Assembly (NCBI GenBank): GCA_011526095.1
Contig: WYBA01000067.1
Span: forward strand, 1-64,000
From: Myxococcales bacterium
GTDB lineage: Bacteria; Myxococcota_A; Polyangia; Haliangiales; Haliangiaceae
DNA: 64,000 bases
Reading direction: 5' to 3'
Positions within the stretch are counted from its first letter, which is position 1. Every line of letters begins with the position of its first letter. The translations under genes were made by a program, and so were the position numbers. The notes under the pieces are model-generated. The model searched no databases. It saw only the letters and a list, made by a program, of their open reading frames with translations, and had not been told where the DNA came from. Positions 8,320-20,000 of this stretch are shown here, piece after piece.

Positions 8320-9909
8320 CTACAGCGCCTCGTAGATCGGCCGCCAGAAGTCGCAGTGCTCGGCGCCGGCGCCGGCCTCGACCGCCGGCGTCGCGGACAG
8401 GTCCATCGCGGGATCCGCGTCGTCCCACGCCGGCCACGCCGGGTCCGCCGGATCCCCGCCGCTGGCCGGATCGCCGGTGCGCGCGAACCGCGTCCAGTAG
8501 CGCTGCACCTGCGCCGACAGCGCGAGGTCGGTCGCCGTCGGCTCGTACGGCGCGCCACCCGCGGTCTCGACCGCGTCGAACGTCCCGAACACGTAGGGTA
8601 CGTCGAGGCCGTGGACCGCGCCCAGCGGCGACGCGTCGTAGGAGAACAGGTAGCGCCGCACCGGCGCGTCCTGGCCGAGCGCGGCCGACCGCGTGATCTC
8701 GCGCGACGGGCACAGGAACCGCGCGTCGGTCGTGACCTTCACGTACGCCGCCCGCGGCGGCGAGAGCGCGGCGTACTCGGCGAGCACCGCGTCGCCGAGC
8801 GCCGCGCCGTACGTGGCGTGGATCGCCGCCTCGTACGCCTGCTGCGTCATCGTCAGCGGCGCGACGCCCGAGGTCTCGTCGGCGTTGGCGCCGACGATCA
8901 GCGGCACGGCGTGGTGCCGGCCCGCGCGGATCGCGGCCTCGGCCTGCTCGGGCAGCACGTCGCCGTCGACGTTGGGCCCGTAGGTCGCCGCGAGCAGCGC
9001 CCCGACCGGCGCGGCGGCGGCGCGCGTGACCGCCTCGGCCGAGGCGGCGCGCGCGCACGCGGCGACGTCGGCGTCGTCGTCGCAGCCGAGCGCCGCGATC
9101 ACGGCGGCGCCCTGGTCCTCGGCCTGCGCCAGCGTATCGAGGAACTTGCAGGCGCCGCTCTGGATGATCGCGCGATGGAACAGACCGGCCGCGGCCGGCG
9201 TGGCGAGCAGCGTGCACACGTTCCGCCCGCCCGCGGACTCGCCGAAGATCGTCACGTTGCCCGGGTCGCCGCCGAACGCCGCGGCGTTGTCGCGGACCCA
9301 CGCGAGCGCCGCGACCTGGTCGAGCAGGCCGGCGTTGCCCGCGCCGATCGCCGGGTGCGCGAGGTAGCCGAGCTGGCCGAGCCGGTAGTTGATCGTCACG
9401 ACCACGACGTCGCCGGCGGCGGCGAGCCGGTCGCCGCGGTAGTACGGCTCGGCGCTGCCGCCGATCGCGTTGCCGCCGCCGTGGATCCACACCATCACCG
9501 GGCGGTCCGCGGTCGCGGTGTCCGGGACCCAGACGTTGAGCGTCAGGCAGTCCTCGTCGCCGAGGTAGGCGCCGGTGTCGGGATCGAGCTGCGGGCAGCG
9601 CGCGCCGAGCGCTTCGGCGTCGGAGATGCCGGCGGCGCACGCGGCGGGCGCCGGAGGCTGGAACCGGCGCTCGCCGGTCGGCGGCGCGGCGTAGGGGACG
9701 CCGAGGTAGGCCAGCCCGCCGGCCTCGGCGGCGACGCCGCGGAACGCCCCCGAGGTCGTGACGGCCACGCCCGGCTGGTCCGCGCCCTCCGCGCCGCAGC
9801 CGCTGGCGTCCGCGCTGGCGTCGTCGCCCGCGTCGGGCTGCGCGCCGGTGTCGCCGCACGCCACAGCGACGACCGCGAGGGTGGTGGAAACGGCGACGGT
9901 GCGGAGCAT
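8320..9909 (-). CDS. Secreted type-B carboxylesterase lipoprotein
   Basis: The 529-residue protein begins MLRTVAVSTTLAVVAVACGD, a lipoprotein signal with lipobox AVAC, then an Asp/Ala linker. It belongs to the carboxylesterase type B (PnbA-like) alpha/beta-hydrolase family. Oxyanion motif WIHGGGNAIGG, nucleophile elbow FGESAGG and the His in AVHGLDVPYVFG are visible; ANADETSG probably carries the acidic residue. It would hydrolyse carboxylic esters at the cell surface; the substrate cannot be read from sequence. An upstream in-frame codon at 9990 exists, but the signal peptide places the start at 9909. Confidence 0.92.
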   Translation of the reverse strand: MLRTVAVSTTLAVVAVACGDTGAQPDAGDDASADASGCGAEGADQPGVAVTTSGAFRGVAAEAGGLAYLGVPYAAPPTGERRFQPPAPAACAAGISDAEALGARCPQLDPDTGAYLGDEDCLTLNVWVPDTATADRPVMVWIHGGGNAIGGSAEPYYRGDRLAAAGDVVVVTINYRLGQLGYLAHPAIGAGNAGLLDQVAALAWVRDNAAAFGGDPGNVTIFGESAGGRNVCTLLATPAAAGLFHRAIIQSGACKFLDTLAQAEDQGAAVIAALGCDDDADVAACARAASAEAVTRAAAAPVGALLAATYGPNVDGDVLPEQAEAAIRAGRHHAVPLIVGANADETSGVAPLTMTQQAYEAAIHATYGAALGDAVLAEYAALSPPRAAYVKVTTDARFLCPSREITRSAALGQDAPVRRYLFSYDASPLGAVHGLDVPYVFGTFDAVETAGGAPYEPTATDLALSAQVQRYWTRFARTGDPASGGDPADPAWPAWDDADPAMDLSATPAVEAGAGAEHCDFWRPIYEAL

Positions 9910-10009
9910 CGCCCGGGGTAGAGCACGCCCCGTGCCGACGTCTGGGCCGACGCCCGCGTCGACGTCCGGGCCGAAGACCGAGCCGGACACCGAGCCGATC
10001 AGGCGGGCG

Positions 10010-10936
10010 TCAGTTCGTGCACTTGGTGTCCTTCTCGGGACACTTGAACCGGATGTGGAAGTGGTCGTGGTGGTTGTCTTCGTGACGCACCAGCCCCGTT
10101 CCGTCCGGGTACTCGAAGTAGCTGTCGAGGAGCTTGGTCGGGACGTCGTGGTCCTTCGCCCAGTTGTAGATCTTCTTCTGCAGCGCGTAGTCGAGGTAGA
10201 TCGCCTGCACGCCGTTGGGCGAGTCGGCCGTCCGCGCGAACGCGTGGAGCAGCGCCCACATCGCCGGCAGGTCGAGCTCCGCGTCCTCGAACCCGACGAA
10301 GTTCTCCGGGTATCCCTTCGGCCGCTTCTTGAAGTAGAACCCGATGTCGACGTCGCGCCCGCTCTGGTGCGAGCGGTGCAGCGAGACCTCGCCGCCGCGC
10401 TTCTCGGACAGGTCGCCGATCGCCAGCTTGTGGACGCGGGGGAACCGCTTCCGCACGGCCTGGATCGCCTTGATGATGTGCTTGACCGCGTGGGTCGTGC
10501 CGAACGCGCGGTGCTCGCGGCGGATGTAGTACCCCTTGCCGGCGGGCAGTCGCATCGCGTTCTGCAGGCTGCCCGACCACGGCGCGCCGATCGACTGGCC
10601 CTTCTTGGCCGCGACCTTCAGGTTGGCCTTGCCGCGCTTGCCGCCGTCGGCGCCATCGTCCAGGCCGTAGTCGGCGGCGACCTTCTTCGACTTCTTGCCA
10701 CCGCCGTCCTCGCCCTCGCAGTCCGGCACGATCAGGGTCTGGCCCTCGTAGATCGTGGTGCCGGACAGGTCGTTGGCCCGCTGGAGCTGCTTGACGGTGC
10801 AGCCGGAGCGCTTGCCGATCTTCGACAGCGTCTCGCCGCTCTCGACCACGTGCATGCTGTCGGCCTGCGCGCGCGACGGCGCGCCCGCGACCAGCGTCGC
10901 GGCGGCACACAGGGCGAGCACGAGCGGACTGCGCAT
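10010..10936 (-). CDS. LysM + MepA-type murein endopeptidase (M74-like)
   Basis: The product (308 residues) starts MRSPLVLALCAAATLVAGAPSRAQA, a cleavable signal peptide. A LysM domain (VVESGETLSKIGKRSG to QTLIVPDCEG) should bind peptidoglycan glycan. The C-terminal domain has LHRSHQSGRDVDIGF and HHDHFHIRF, the zinc-ligand motifs of penicillin-insensitive murein endopeptidase MepA and its relatives, which cut D,D cross-links in the periplasm. Alternative starts exist at 10957 and 10978; I prefer 10936 because it gives a compact signal peptide. It is a single gene flanked by secreted-protein genes. Confidence 0.93.
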   Translation of the reverse strand: MRSPLVLALCAAATLVAGAPSRAQADSMHVVESGETLSKIGKRSGCTVKQLQRANDLSGTTIYEGQTLIVPDCEGEDGGGKKSKKVAADYGLDDGADGGKRGKANLKVAAKKGQSIGAPWSGSLQNAMRLPAGKGYYIRREHRAFGTTHAVKHIIKAIQAVRKRFPRVHKLAIGDLSEKRGGEVSLHRSHQSGRDVDIGFYFKKRPKGYPENFVGFEDAELDLPAMWALLHAFARTADSPNGVQAIYLDYALQKKIYNWAKDHDVPTKLLDSYFEYPDGTGLVRHEDNHHDHFHIRFKCPEKDTKCTN

Positions 10937-10979
10937 GACCGGCGAGAGTCCTACCATGACGCGGGCTCGCCCGGGCACG

Positions 10980-12032
10980 CTAGTTTTTTGCGCACAGGGC
11001 CTTCATCCGGACCAGCACCGGCGCCAGATCCTCCTGGAGCTTCTGCTGGAAGTCACCCCGGGTGAGCCGCTTGCCCGCCGCGATCATCGCGCCGAGCGAG
11101 CCGCACGCGCGGTGGACCTCGGCGAACCCGTCGTAGCTGGCGGTGTAGAGCCGCACCTCGACGAGCGTGGCGTTGTTGGGGCGGCGGCGCAGCCCGAGGT
11201 CGGCCACCAGCGCGTCGATGATCTCGGCCTTCCGCGCCAGCTTCTCGGCGTCGGGCCGGTCCGACGCGTAGAGCGCTTCGAGCGCGCGGTAGGCCTCGGC
11301 CATCCGGTCGGTGCGCGCGCGCCGGCGCGCCAGGTCCTCGCGGTAGGCGACGACCTCGCGCGAGGTCTCGCCGAACCGCTCGACGAGCAGCTGGTCGGCC
11401 AGCGCGTCCCCGACGTACTCGGCGATGCCCTCGTTGAAGAACATCTGGTCGGGCACCAGCACGGTCGCGTGCACCGACTCGTGGATCACGACGTTGGCGA
11501 GGTCGCCGAAGCCGGTCTCCTCGTCGGCGGTGCGCGGGTCGCCGTCGGGCAGCATCGTCGACAGCAGCGGGTCGGGGAACCAGCCGCCGGTCGAGTACGC
11601 GCCGGCCGGGCGGGCCATCGCGTCCCACCCGTCGGCCTCGAGCTGCTCGCGGTGGCGGATCGCGTCGTCCTCGTCGAACCAGCCCAGGCCGGTGAAACAC
11701 CCGACGATCGGGAAGCACCACCGCCGCGGTCGCAGCGACAGCCGCGGCGCGGCGCCGACGAAGTAGACCGCGTAGTCGCGGTCGAGGTCGACGTAGCGGT
11801 CGTAGTTGTCGGTGACCGACAGCCCGGCCTCGCCCGCCCACTGCTTGATGCCCGGGACCTCGGCGAGCAGCTCGCGCACCGCCAGCGGCAGGTCGGGGTC
11901 GGCGATCGCGTCCTCGAGCGGGACCGCGCGGCGCAGCAGGTCGAAGTGACCGTGGCCGGCCTGCGCGAGGTAGCGCGGCATCAGGCAGCCGGCGGTCGCC
12001 AGCGCCGCGACCAGCGCGAGCGCGCGGATCAT
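10980..12032 (-). CDS. Putative zinc aminopeptidase lipoprotein (COG4324-like)
   Basis: This 350-residue protein starts MIRALALVAALATAGC, a lipoprotein signal. The segment YLAQAGHGHFDLLRRAVPLEDAI is typical of the putative aminopeptidase family, and VIHESVHATV is an HExxH zinc site followed by FFNEGIAEYVGD, whose Glu would be the third ligand. It is probably a membrane-anchored periplasmic peptidase. The ATG at 12032 lies 26 bases after the stop of the HIT gene, so the two may be cotranscribed. Confidence 0.88.
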   Translation of the reverse strand: MIRALALVAALATAGCLMPRYLAQAGHGHFDLLRRAVPLEDAIADPDLPLAVRELLAEVPGIKQWAGEAGLSVTDNYDRYVDLDRDYAVYFVGAAPRLSLRPRRWCFPIVGCFTGLGWFDEDDAIRHREQLEADGWDAMARPAGAYSTGGWFPDPLLSTMLPDGDPRTADEETGFGDLANVVIHESVHATVLVPDQMFFNEGIAEYVGDALADQLLVERFGETSREVVAYREDLARRRARTDRMAEAYRALEALYASDRPDAEKLARKAEIIDALVADLGLRRRPNNATLVEVRLYTASYDGFAEVHRACGSLGAMIAAGKRLTRGDFQQKLQEDLAPVLVRMKALCAKN

Positions 12033-12058
12033 CGGAGGACCGAGCTCACGGCGCGGGC

Positions 12059-12469
12059 TCACAGCGCGGCGACGACCGCGGCGGCGAGGGCGGCGGCGTC
12101 GTCGGCGCCGAGCTTGCCGGGCTTCCAGCCGACGCCCAGGCCGTCGCTGCCGAGCTTGGGGATGATGTGGAAGTGGACGTGGAACACGGCCTGGTGCGCG
12201 CCGGCGCCGTTGTTCTGCAGCACGTTGTAGGCGGTCGCGCCCGACGCGGCCATCACCGCGCGGCACAGCCGCGGCAGCACGCGGCCGATCGCCGCCGCCG
12301 CGTCGTCGGACAGCTGGTCGAGCGTCGCGGCCGGCTCCTTGGGGATGACGAGGGTGTGGCCCTTCGACAGCGGGAAGATGTCGAGGAACGCCAGCACGTG
12401 CTCGTCCTCGTAGACCTTGTGGCACGGCAGCTCGCCGCGCAGGATCTTGCTGAACACGGTCTCGGCCAT
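12059..12469 (-). CDS. HIT-family nucleotide hydrolase (Hint-like)
   Basis: This 136-residue cytoplasmic protein contains the histidine triad HVHFHIIP near its C terminus plus the Hint-type N terminus TVFSKILRGELPCHKVYEDEH and NNGAGAHQAVFH. Members hydrolyse nucleoside phosphoramidates or adenylated lysine intermediates. Length and motif order are normal for the family. Confidence 0.95.
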   Translation of the reverse strand: MAETVFSKILRGELPCHKVYEDEHVLAFLDIFPLSKGHTLVIPKEPAATLDQLSDDAAAAIGRVLPRLCRAVMAASGATAYNVLQNNGAGAHQAVFHVHFHIIPKLGSDGLGVGWKPGKLGADDAAALAAAVVAAL

Positions 12470-12515
12470 GGGCGGAACGTACCACCGCCGCGCGCGTGGC
12501 CGTGGCGCGGCCGCG

Positions 12516-13220
12516 TCAGGGATCGAACCGGTAGCCCGACCCGCGCACCGTCACGAAGTGCCGCGGGTCCTCCGGATCGTCCTCGAACCGCTTGCGGAGC
12601 TGACCGACGAAGTTGTCGACGGTGCGCGGCGAGCCCGCGTTCTGGCCCCACACCTGCGCGAGCAGCCGGGCGCGCGCGAACACCTGCGACGGGTGACGCA
12701 CGAAGAACACCAGCAGCTCGAACTCCAGGTGCGTCAGCTTCACCGGCGTCCCGCCGCGCGTCACCGTGCGCTGCGCCAGGTCGATCGTGACGTCCGAGAA
12801 CGTCAGCACGTCGCCGGTCGCCACCGGCGCGGCGTCGCCGGCGTGCGCCGGCTGGGCCCGGCGCAGCACCGCGTCGATCCGCGCGAGCAGCTCGGCCAGC
12901 GCGAACGGCTTGGTCACGTAGTCGTCGGCGCCCAGGCGCAGCGCGGCGACCTTGTCGGTCTCGCCGTCGCGCGCCGACACGACGATCACCGGCACGACGT
13001 TGTCCGACGCCCGGATCGCCTGCAGCACCTCGAGCCCGTTGCGGCGCGGCAGGTTGATGTCCAGCAGCACCATGTCGAAGTCCGCGGCGTCGACCCGCGC
13101 GAGCGCCTCGTCGCCGTCGCGGGCGACCGTCGGGCGGTGGCCGGCGAGCCGCAGGTTGAGCGACAGCCCGGTGGCGATCGCCTCGTCGTCCTCCACGATC
13201 AGCACGTCGCGCCCGCTCAT
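12516..13220 (-). CDS. OmpR/PhoB-type response regulator
   Basis: This 234-residue regulator has a receiver domain (acidic EDD near residue 10, phospho-acceptor Asp in MVLLDINLP, Lys in VTKPF) and a C-terminal winged helix of the OmpR class (RTVDNFVGQLRKRFEDD ending GSGYRF). Its ATG overlaps the stop of the sensor kinase gene (ATGA), so the pair is translationally coupled. Signal and regulon are unknown. Confidence 0.96.
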   Translation of the reverse strand: MSGRDVLIVEDDEAIATGLSLNLRLAGHRPTVARDGDEALARVDAADFDMVLLDINLPRRNGLEVLQAIRASDNVVPVIVVSARDGETDKVAALRLGADDYVTKPFALAELLARIDAVLRRAQPAHAGDAAPVATGDVLTFSDVTIDLAQRTVTRGGTPVKLTHLEFELLVFFVRHPSQVFARARLLAQVWGQNAGSPRTVDNFVGQLRKRFEDDPEDPRHFVTVRGSGYRFDP

Positions 13221-14182
13221 GTCGGCGCTCCTCCTCGCGCCACGCGGCGCGCTGGCGATGCCTCGACGGCGTCGAGCCGCCCGCGCGGCAGCCGCAGCCG
13301 GAACGTCGAGCCCTGGCCCGGCGTCGACTCGACGATCACCTTGCCCCGGTGCGCGCGCACGATCGCGCGGACGAACGCCAGGCCCAGGCCGGTGCCCTCG
13401 GTGTGGCGGTCGATCGCGTCCTTGCCGCGCGTGAACTCGTCGAAGATCACGCGGTGATCCTTGCGCTCGATGCCGTGGCCGTTGTCGGTGACGGCGAGCT
13501 CGAGCTTCGGCCCGAGCCCGCGCGCCTCGAGCCGGATCTGCTTGTCGTCGCCCGAGTACTTCCACGCGTTGGTCAGCAGGTTGAGCACCGCGCGCCCGAG
13601 CGTCGCGCGGTCGCCGACGAGCGCCAGGCCGGGCTCGATCACGGTCGTGATCCTCGTCGGGTCGGTCAGCGTCGCCGCGTCGAACGCCGCGATCGCGTCC
13701 TTGACGACGTCGTCGATCTCGACCCGGGCGCGCTCGAACGCGTGGGCGCCGCTCTCGATCCGCGACAGCTCGAGCAGCCGCCCGACCAGCCGGTCAAGGC
13801 GCTCGGTCTCGCCGCCGAGCAGCCGGAGCACGTGCTGCGTCTCCTCCGGAGTCAGCCGGCCGTCGCGCAGCGAGTCGATCAGCAGGCGCAGCGACGTCAG
13901 CGGCGTGCGCAGCTCGTGGCCGACGGAGGACAGGAAGTCGTTCTGGATCCGCACCAGCGAGGCGCCCTTACCGAGGAAGATCGTGCCCAGGATGTAGCCG
14001 GTGATCGCGGTGGTGCAGAACGTCAGCACCAGGATCCCGATCAGCACGTTGAACGCCGACGAGCTGCCCACCGCCAGCGCGACGATCCCGACCATGACCA
14101 GCAGGATCGTCGGCACGAGCACGACCAGCATCAGGATGAGCTGGGCGCGCCGGAGCTGGACGTTGGCCGGCGGGAACCGCAC
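13217..14182 (-). CDS. Membrane sensor histidine kinase
   Basis: The 321-residue kinase has two N-terminal membrane segments (about residues 14-38 and 43-65) with almost no periplasmic loop. The HisKA H-box is FLSSVGHELRTPLTSLRLL (His near 92), followed by N-box NLLTNAWKYS and G-boxes DNGHGI and GTGLGLAF. With such a short extracytoplasmic part it more likely senses a membrane or cytoplasmic cue than an external ligand. It is coupled to the downstream response regulator. Confidence 0.95.
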   Translation of the reverse strand: MRFPPANVQLRRAQLILMLVVLVPTILLVMVGIVALAVGSSSAFNVLIGILVLTFCTTAITGYILGTIFLGKGASLVRIQNDFLSSVGHELRTPLTSLRLLIDSLRDGRLTPEETQHVLRLLGGETERLDRLVGRLLELSRIESGAHAFERARVEIDDVVKDAIAAFDAATLTDPTRITTVIEPGLALVGDRATLGRAVLNLLTNAWKYSGDDKQIRLEARGLGPKLELAVTDNGHGIERKDHRVIFDEFTRGKDAIDRHTEGTGLGLAFVRAIVRAHRGKVIVESTPGQGSTFRLRLPRGRLDAVEASPARRVARGGAPT

Positions 14183-14200
14183 GCGGCGACTCTACCGACG

Positions 14201-15115
<915 letters not shown>

Positions 15116-15204
15116 GGCCAGGGTGTAGCGGGACTTCTGTCAGGATCCGGTCATGGCCCGAGCCCATCTGTGCCACGAGGCCAGCGCCACGGCGCGGCGC
15201 GGCG

Positions 15205-15894
15205 TCATCGCAGCGCCGCGAGCAGCTCGTGGGGGGCGTCGACGAGCGCGTCGGGCGTGGACGCGACGAGCTCGTCGCGCGGTCGGAAGCCCCAGCTGAC
15301 CGCGACCGCGCGCATCCCGACCGCGCGGGCGGCGTGGACGTCGATGTCGCTGTCGCCGACCATGACGCACGCGACGGGATCGACGCCGAGCGCGTCGAGC
15401 ACCGGGGCGGCCGCGGCGGGGTCGGGCTTGAGCGGACCGCCGGGGCGCTGGCCGACGATCGCGCGCCACGGCCAGCGCGCGAGCACGATCGCGGCGATCT
15501 CCTGGGTCAGCGCGTGCGGCTTGTTGGTGAGCACCGCCAGCGGTCGGCCCGCGGCGACCAGCGCGTCGAGCACCTCGGCGACGCCGTCGTAGAGCCGCGA
15601 GTGGACGACCGGTGCGGCGTGGTAGCGGTCGCGGAACGCCGCGAGCGTCGCGTCGATCTCCATCTCGGCCTCGGCCTCGGCTGCCGGCACCGTCGCGGCG
15701 CCGGCGCGCGCCGCGAGCGCGTGCGCGACCAGCTCGCGCGCGCCGCCGCCGATCCAGCGGCGGACGGTGTCGCGATCGGGCGCCGCGTCGCCGGCGACGC
15801 CGAGCGTCGCGACCAGCGCGTCGCGGATGTCGTCGAGCGAGTCGAGCAGCGTGCCGTCGAGGTCGAAGATCACGGGGCGCGGCGAACTTGTCAC
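15205..15894 (-). CDS. gph: HAD-superfamily phosphatase (phosphoglycolate phosphatase-like)
   Basis: The 229-residue enzyme has HAD motif I FDLDGTLLDS, motif II VLTNKP, motif III Lys in GPLKPDP and motif IV VMVGDSDIDVHAARA. This is the phosphoglycolate phosphatase arrangement with a helical cap. It starts at GTG 15894; a second GTG lies six codons downstream. The gph name is by similarity; other small phosphomonoesters are possible substrates. Confidence 0.85.
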   Translation of the reverse strand: MTSSPRPVIFDLDGTLLDSLDDIRDALVATLGVAGDAAPDRDTVRRWIGGGARELVAHALAARAGAATVPAAEAEAEMEIDATLAAFRDRYHAAPVVHSRLYDGVAEVLDALVAAGRPLAVLTNKPHALTQEIAAIVLARWPWRAIVGQRPGGPLKPDPAAAAPVLDALGVDPVACVMVGDSDIDVHAARAVGMRAVAVSWGFRPRDELVASTPDALVDAPHELLAALR

Positions 15895-15951
15895 GCGCCG
15901 ACCATACCCGACGCGGGGCCGGTGCTACGGTCCGCGCGGAGGACACGACGC

Positions 15952-16977
15952 ATGCAATACAGGAACCTCGGCGCCGCCGGCGTGAAGGTCTCGACCTTGT
16001 GCCTCGGCGCGATGACGTTCGGCGAGGCCGACGACAAGTCGTTCATGCACAAGGTGAGCTGCGACGAGGCGACGTCGCACGCGATCATGGACCGCGCGCT
16101 CGACGCCGGGATCAACTTCATCGACACCGCGGACGTCTACGGCCAGGACGGCCTGTCCGAGCGCGTCGTCGGCAGCTGGTTCGAGGCGAGCGGCAAGCGC
16201 GACAAGGTCGTGCTCGCGACCAAGTTCCGCTTCACGATGGGCGACGGCCCGAACAAGAGCGGCGCGTCGCGCTACCGGATCGTCCGCTGCGTCGAGGACA
16301 GCCTGCGGCGGCTGCGCACCGATCGCATCGACCTCTACCAGATCCACATGCAGGACCCGGCGGTCGCCGAGGACGAGACGCTGCGCGCGCTCGACGATCT
16401 CGTGCGCGCCGGCAAGGTGCTCTACCTCGGCTGCTCGAACTACGCGGCGTACCGGCTCGTCGACTCGCTGTGGACGTCGCGGACGCAGCACCTCGAGCGG
16501 TTCGTCACGCTGCAGGCGCAGTACAGCCTGATCGAGCGCGGGCTCGAGCGCGAGCTGATCCCGGCGTGCAAGCAGTGGAGCGTGGGCCTGCTGCCGTGGT
16601 CGCCGCTCGGCGGCGGGTTCCTCACCGGCAAGTACCGCCGCGGCGAGACCGGGCCCGCGGGCTCGCGCCTGGGCACGTGGCCGGACCGGTGGAAGCGGTT
16701 CGACAGCGAGCGCAACTGGAAGGCGCTGGCGGCGCTCGACGCGGTCGCGGCCGAGGTCGGCGCGACCCACGCCCAGGTCGCGCTGGCGTGGCTCTTGGCG
16801 AAGCCGACGGTGACGAGCGTGATCTTCGGCGCGCGGTCGATCGCGCAGGTCGAGGACAACCTGCCGGCGGCGGACCTGGTGCTGTCGCCGCAGCACCACA
16901 AGCAGCTCGACGACGCGAGCGCGCTCGACCTCGGCTACCCGTACGACTTCATGGCGCGCATCGCCAGCGTCGCCTGA
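15952..16977 (+). CDS. Aldo/keto reductase
   Basis: This 341-residue NADPH-dependent oxidoreductase shows the AKR barrel: Asp/Tyr in NFIDTADVYGQ, the catalytic Lys in VVLATKFRF, His in IDLYQIHMQD, and the cofactor loop VIFGARSIAQVEDNL. The ATG at 15952 is preceded by GGAGGA at 15938, a good ribosome site. It is divergent from the HAD gene, with only 57 bp for both promoters. The substrate is not predictable. Confidence 0.94.
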   Translation: MQYRNLGAAGVKVSTLCLGAMTFGEADDKSFMHKVSCDEATSHAIMDRALDAGINFIDTADVYGQDGLSERVVGSWFEASGKRDKVVLATKFRFTMGDGPNKSGASRYRIVRCVEDSLRRLRTDRIDLYQIHMQDPAVAEDETLRALDDLVRAGKVLYLGCSNYAAYRLVDSLWTSRTQHLERFVTLQAQYSLIERGLERELIPACKQWSVGLLPWSPLGGGFLTGKYRRGETGPAGSRLGTWPDRWKRFDSERNWKALAALDAVAAEVGATHAQVALAWLLAKPTVTSVIFGARSIAQVEDNLPAADLVLSPQHHKQLDDASALDLGYPYDFMARIASVA

Positions 16978-17060
16978 CCGCCCGTCGCTGGGTGCCGGGC
17001 GGGAGTGGCCGGCCGCGATTCCTCGCCCCGGGCGGGCGATTCGCGGTCTAATGGGCTGTC

Positions 17061-20000
17061 GTGGACGCGATTCCCGCCACCGGCCTGGCCGACGGCAGGT
17101 TCCGCCTGGTGCGCCTCTTGGGCGAGGGTGGGATGGGCCGCGTCTACGAGGCGTTCGACCGCGACCGGCGCGAGGCGGTCGCGGTCAAGATGATGCGCAG
17201 CCCGTCGGCGGAGGCGCTGCTGCGGCTCAAGGCCGAGTTCCGATCGATCCAGGAGGTCCGCCACGACCACCTCGTCCGGCTCGACGAGCTGTTCGTCGAC
17301 AAGGACACCTGCTTCTTCACGATGGAGCTGGTCGACGGCGTCGACTTCCTCGATCACGTGCTGGTGCGGGCGACGCCGCGGCGGCGCGCGCACAGCACGG
17401 CGACGGTGTCGGGGTCGCGGCCGGCGGTGCGGCCGGGGCGGGCCGAGCCCGAGCCCGACGTGTGGGACGCCGACACGATGCGGCTCGAGGTGATCTTCGA
17501 CGAGGCGCGGCTGCGCACGACGCTGCGCCAGGTCGCCGACGGGCTCGCGGCGCTGCACCGCGCCGGCAAGGTCCACCGCGACCTAAAGCCGAGCAACATC
17601 CTGGTCAGCCGCGATCGCGCGGTCGTGCTCGATCTCGGGCTCGCCGTCGACGCCGGCGACGTCGTCCCGGTCGGGCTGATCGAGGGGACGATCGAGTACA
17701 TGGCGCCCGAGCAGGCGTCGGGGGCGCCGGCCGATGCCGCCGCGGACCTGTACGCGCTCGGCGCGGTGCTGTACGAGGCGCTGACCGGGCGCCCGCCGTT
17801 CGTCGGCGACGCGCTCGGCGTGCTCGAGCGCAAGCGGCGGCTCGATCCGACGCCGCCGAGCACGATGTACCAGGGCGTGCCGTCGGACCTCGACGAGCTG
17901 TGTCTGGCGCTGCTGCACCACGATCCGCGGCGGCGCCCGAGCGCGCGCGACGTCGCGGACGGCCTCGGCGAGGCCGGGCGCACCGACTGGCAGCGGCGCG
18001 GCGGCGTCGCCCCGCGGCCGCAGGCGGCGTTCTTCGGGCGCAGCGACGAGCTCGCGGTGCTGCACCGGGCGCTCGCCGACAGCGCGCAGCGCCCGGTGGC
18101 GCTGTTGATCACCGGCGAGGCGGGCGTCGGCAAGAGCGCGCTGGTGCGGCGGTTCGCCCACGACGTCCGCGGTACGGGCGTGCACGTGTTCGCCGGGCGG
18201 TGCGACGCGCAGGAGTCCGTCCCGTTCCGCGCGTTCGACGGGATCGCCGACGCGATGACGCGGTGGCTGTTGACCGTGCCGGCCGAGCGGCGCGACGCGC
18301 TGCTGCCGGCGGACGCGGCGCTGCTGAGCCGGATGTTCCGCGTGTTCGAGCGCCTGGTCCCCGCCGACGCCGTCGTCGAGGAGAGCGGCCTCGACGTCCG
18401 CGCGCGGCGGCGGCGCGCGTTCGCGGTGCTACGCGAGCTGCTCGGCAACGTCGGGCGCGCGGGCCCGACGGTGCTGGTGATCGACGATCTGCAGTGGATC
18501 GACGCCGACAGCGTCCAGCTGCTCGAGGCGGTGTTCGCGCTGCGGCCGCCGCCGGTGCTGCTGATCGGGCTGGTCGTGCCGACGCCGCACAAGCCGGCGC
18601 CGCTGCGCGCGGCGCTGGCGTCGGTCGACGTCGAGGTGCGCGAGCTGGCGCTCGGCGGGCTCGATCCCGACGCCTCGACCGAGCTGGCGCGGGTGCTCGT
18701 CCCCGACGCCGACGGCGAGACGGTCGCCCAGGTCGCCAGCGCCGGCGGCGGGAGCCCGCTGTTCCTCGAGCAGGTCGCGGCGTCGGTGGCCGGCGGGCGG
18801 CCGGTGCCGCCGTCGCTCGAGGCGGTGCTGTGGGACCGGCTGAGCGAGCTCGACGACGCGGCGCGCGGCGTGCTCGACGTCGTGTGCATCGCCGGGCTGC
18901 CGATCGACCTGGCGACGGTCGCGCGCGCGACGGGGCTGGCGCGGCAGGAGCAGGCGGCGGCGCTCGCGCGGCTCGAGGCGCTGCGGCTGGTGCGCACGAC
19001 CGGCGCGCGGCGGGCCGACTCGGTCGAGCCGTACCACGACACCGTGCGCCAGGCGGTGCGGGCGACGCTGACGCCGGAGCAGGCGCGCCACCGCCACCTC
19101 GTCGTCGCCGAGGCGCTGGAGAAGCGCGCCGCGGCGCCGTGGCTGGTGTTCCATCACCTGCTCGCGGCGGGCGAGCCGGCGCGCGCCGCGCCGTTCGCGG
19201 TCGAGGCGGCGGTGCGCGCGCGGCGCGAGCTGTCGGCGCGGCGGGTGGCGCGGCTGTGTCACGTCGCGCTCGAGCTGCTGCCCGAGGGGGACGCGGCGCG
19301 CGGCGAGCTGTGCCGCGCGTACGCGGTCGCGCTCGGCAACGCCGGGCAGGGCGGCGAGGCCGCGCGGTGGTACCTCGAGGCGGCGCGGCTGACGTCCGGG
19401 GTCGACGCGATCGAGCTGCGCCGGCGCGCGGCGGATCACCTGCTGCGGTGCGGGCGGATCGACGACGGGATGGCCGTGGTGCGCGAGGTGCTCGGCGACG
19501 TCGGCGTCACGCTGCCGTCGGGTGGGCTCGACACGGTGACGTCGCTGATGTGGCGGCGCGCGCGGGTGCGGCTGCGCGCGCTGCGCGAGGCGGGCGGCGC
19601 CGCGCGCGATCCGGCGGTGATGCTGCGCGCCGACGTGTGCCTGTCGTTCGGCATGTCGCTGGGGCTGATCGACACGCTGGCGGGCGCGAGCCTGCACGCG
19701 CTCGGCGCGCTCGACGCGATGCGCCTGGGCGAGCCCGACCGGCTGGCGCGCGCGCTCGCGGCCGAGGCGGGCTACGTCGCGATCGCGGGCACGCGCGGGG
19801 CGGCGCGCGCGGCGCGGCTGCTGGACGAGGCCGAGGCGCACGCGCGGCGCGCGGTAACCCCGGTGCCCTCGGAGATCGTGCGCTGGGTGCGCGGGTTGAC
19901 GCTGTTCTTGCAAGGACGATACCCGGAGGCGCTGGAGGCCCTCGACGCCGCCGCGCGCGGGTTCGCGGAGCGGTGCCCGGGGTTAATCTGGGAGCAGACC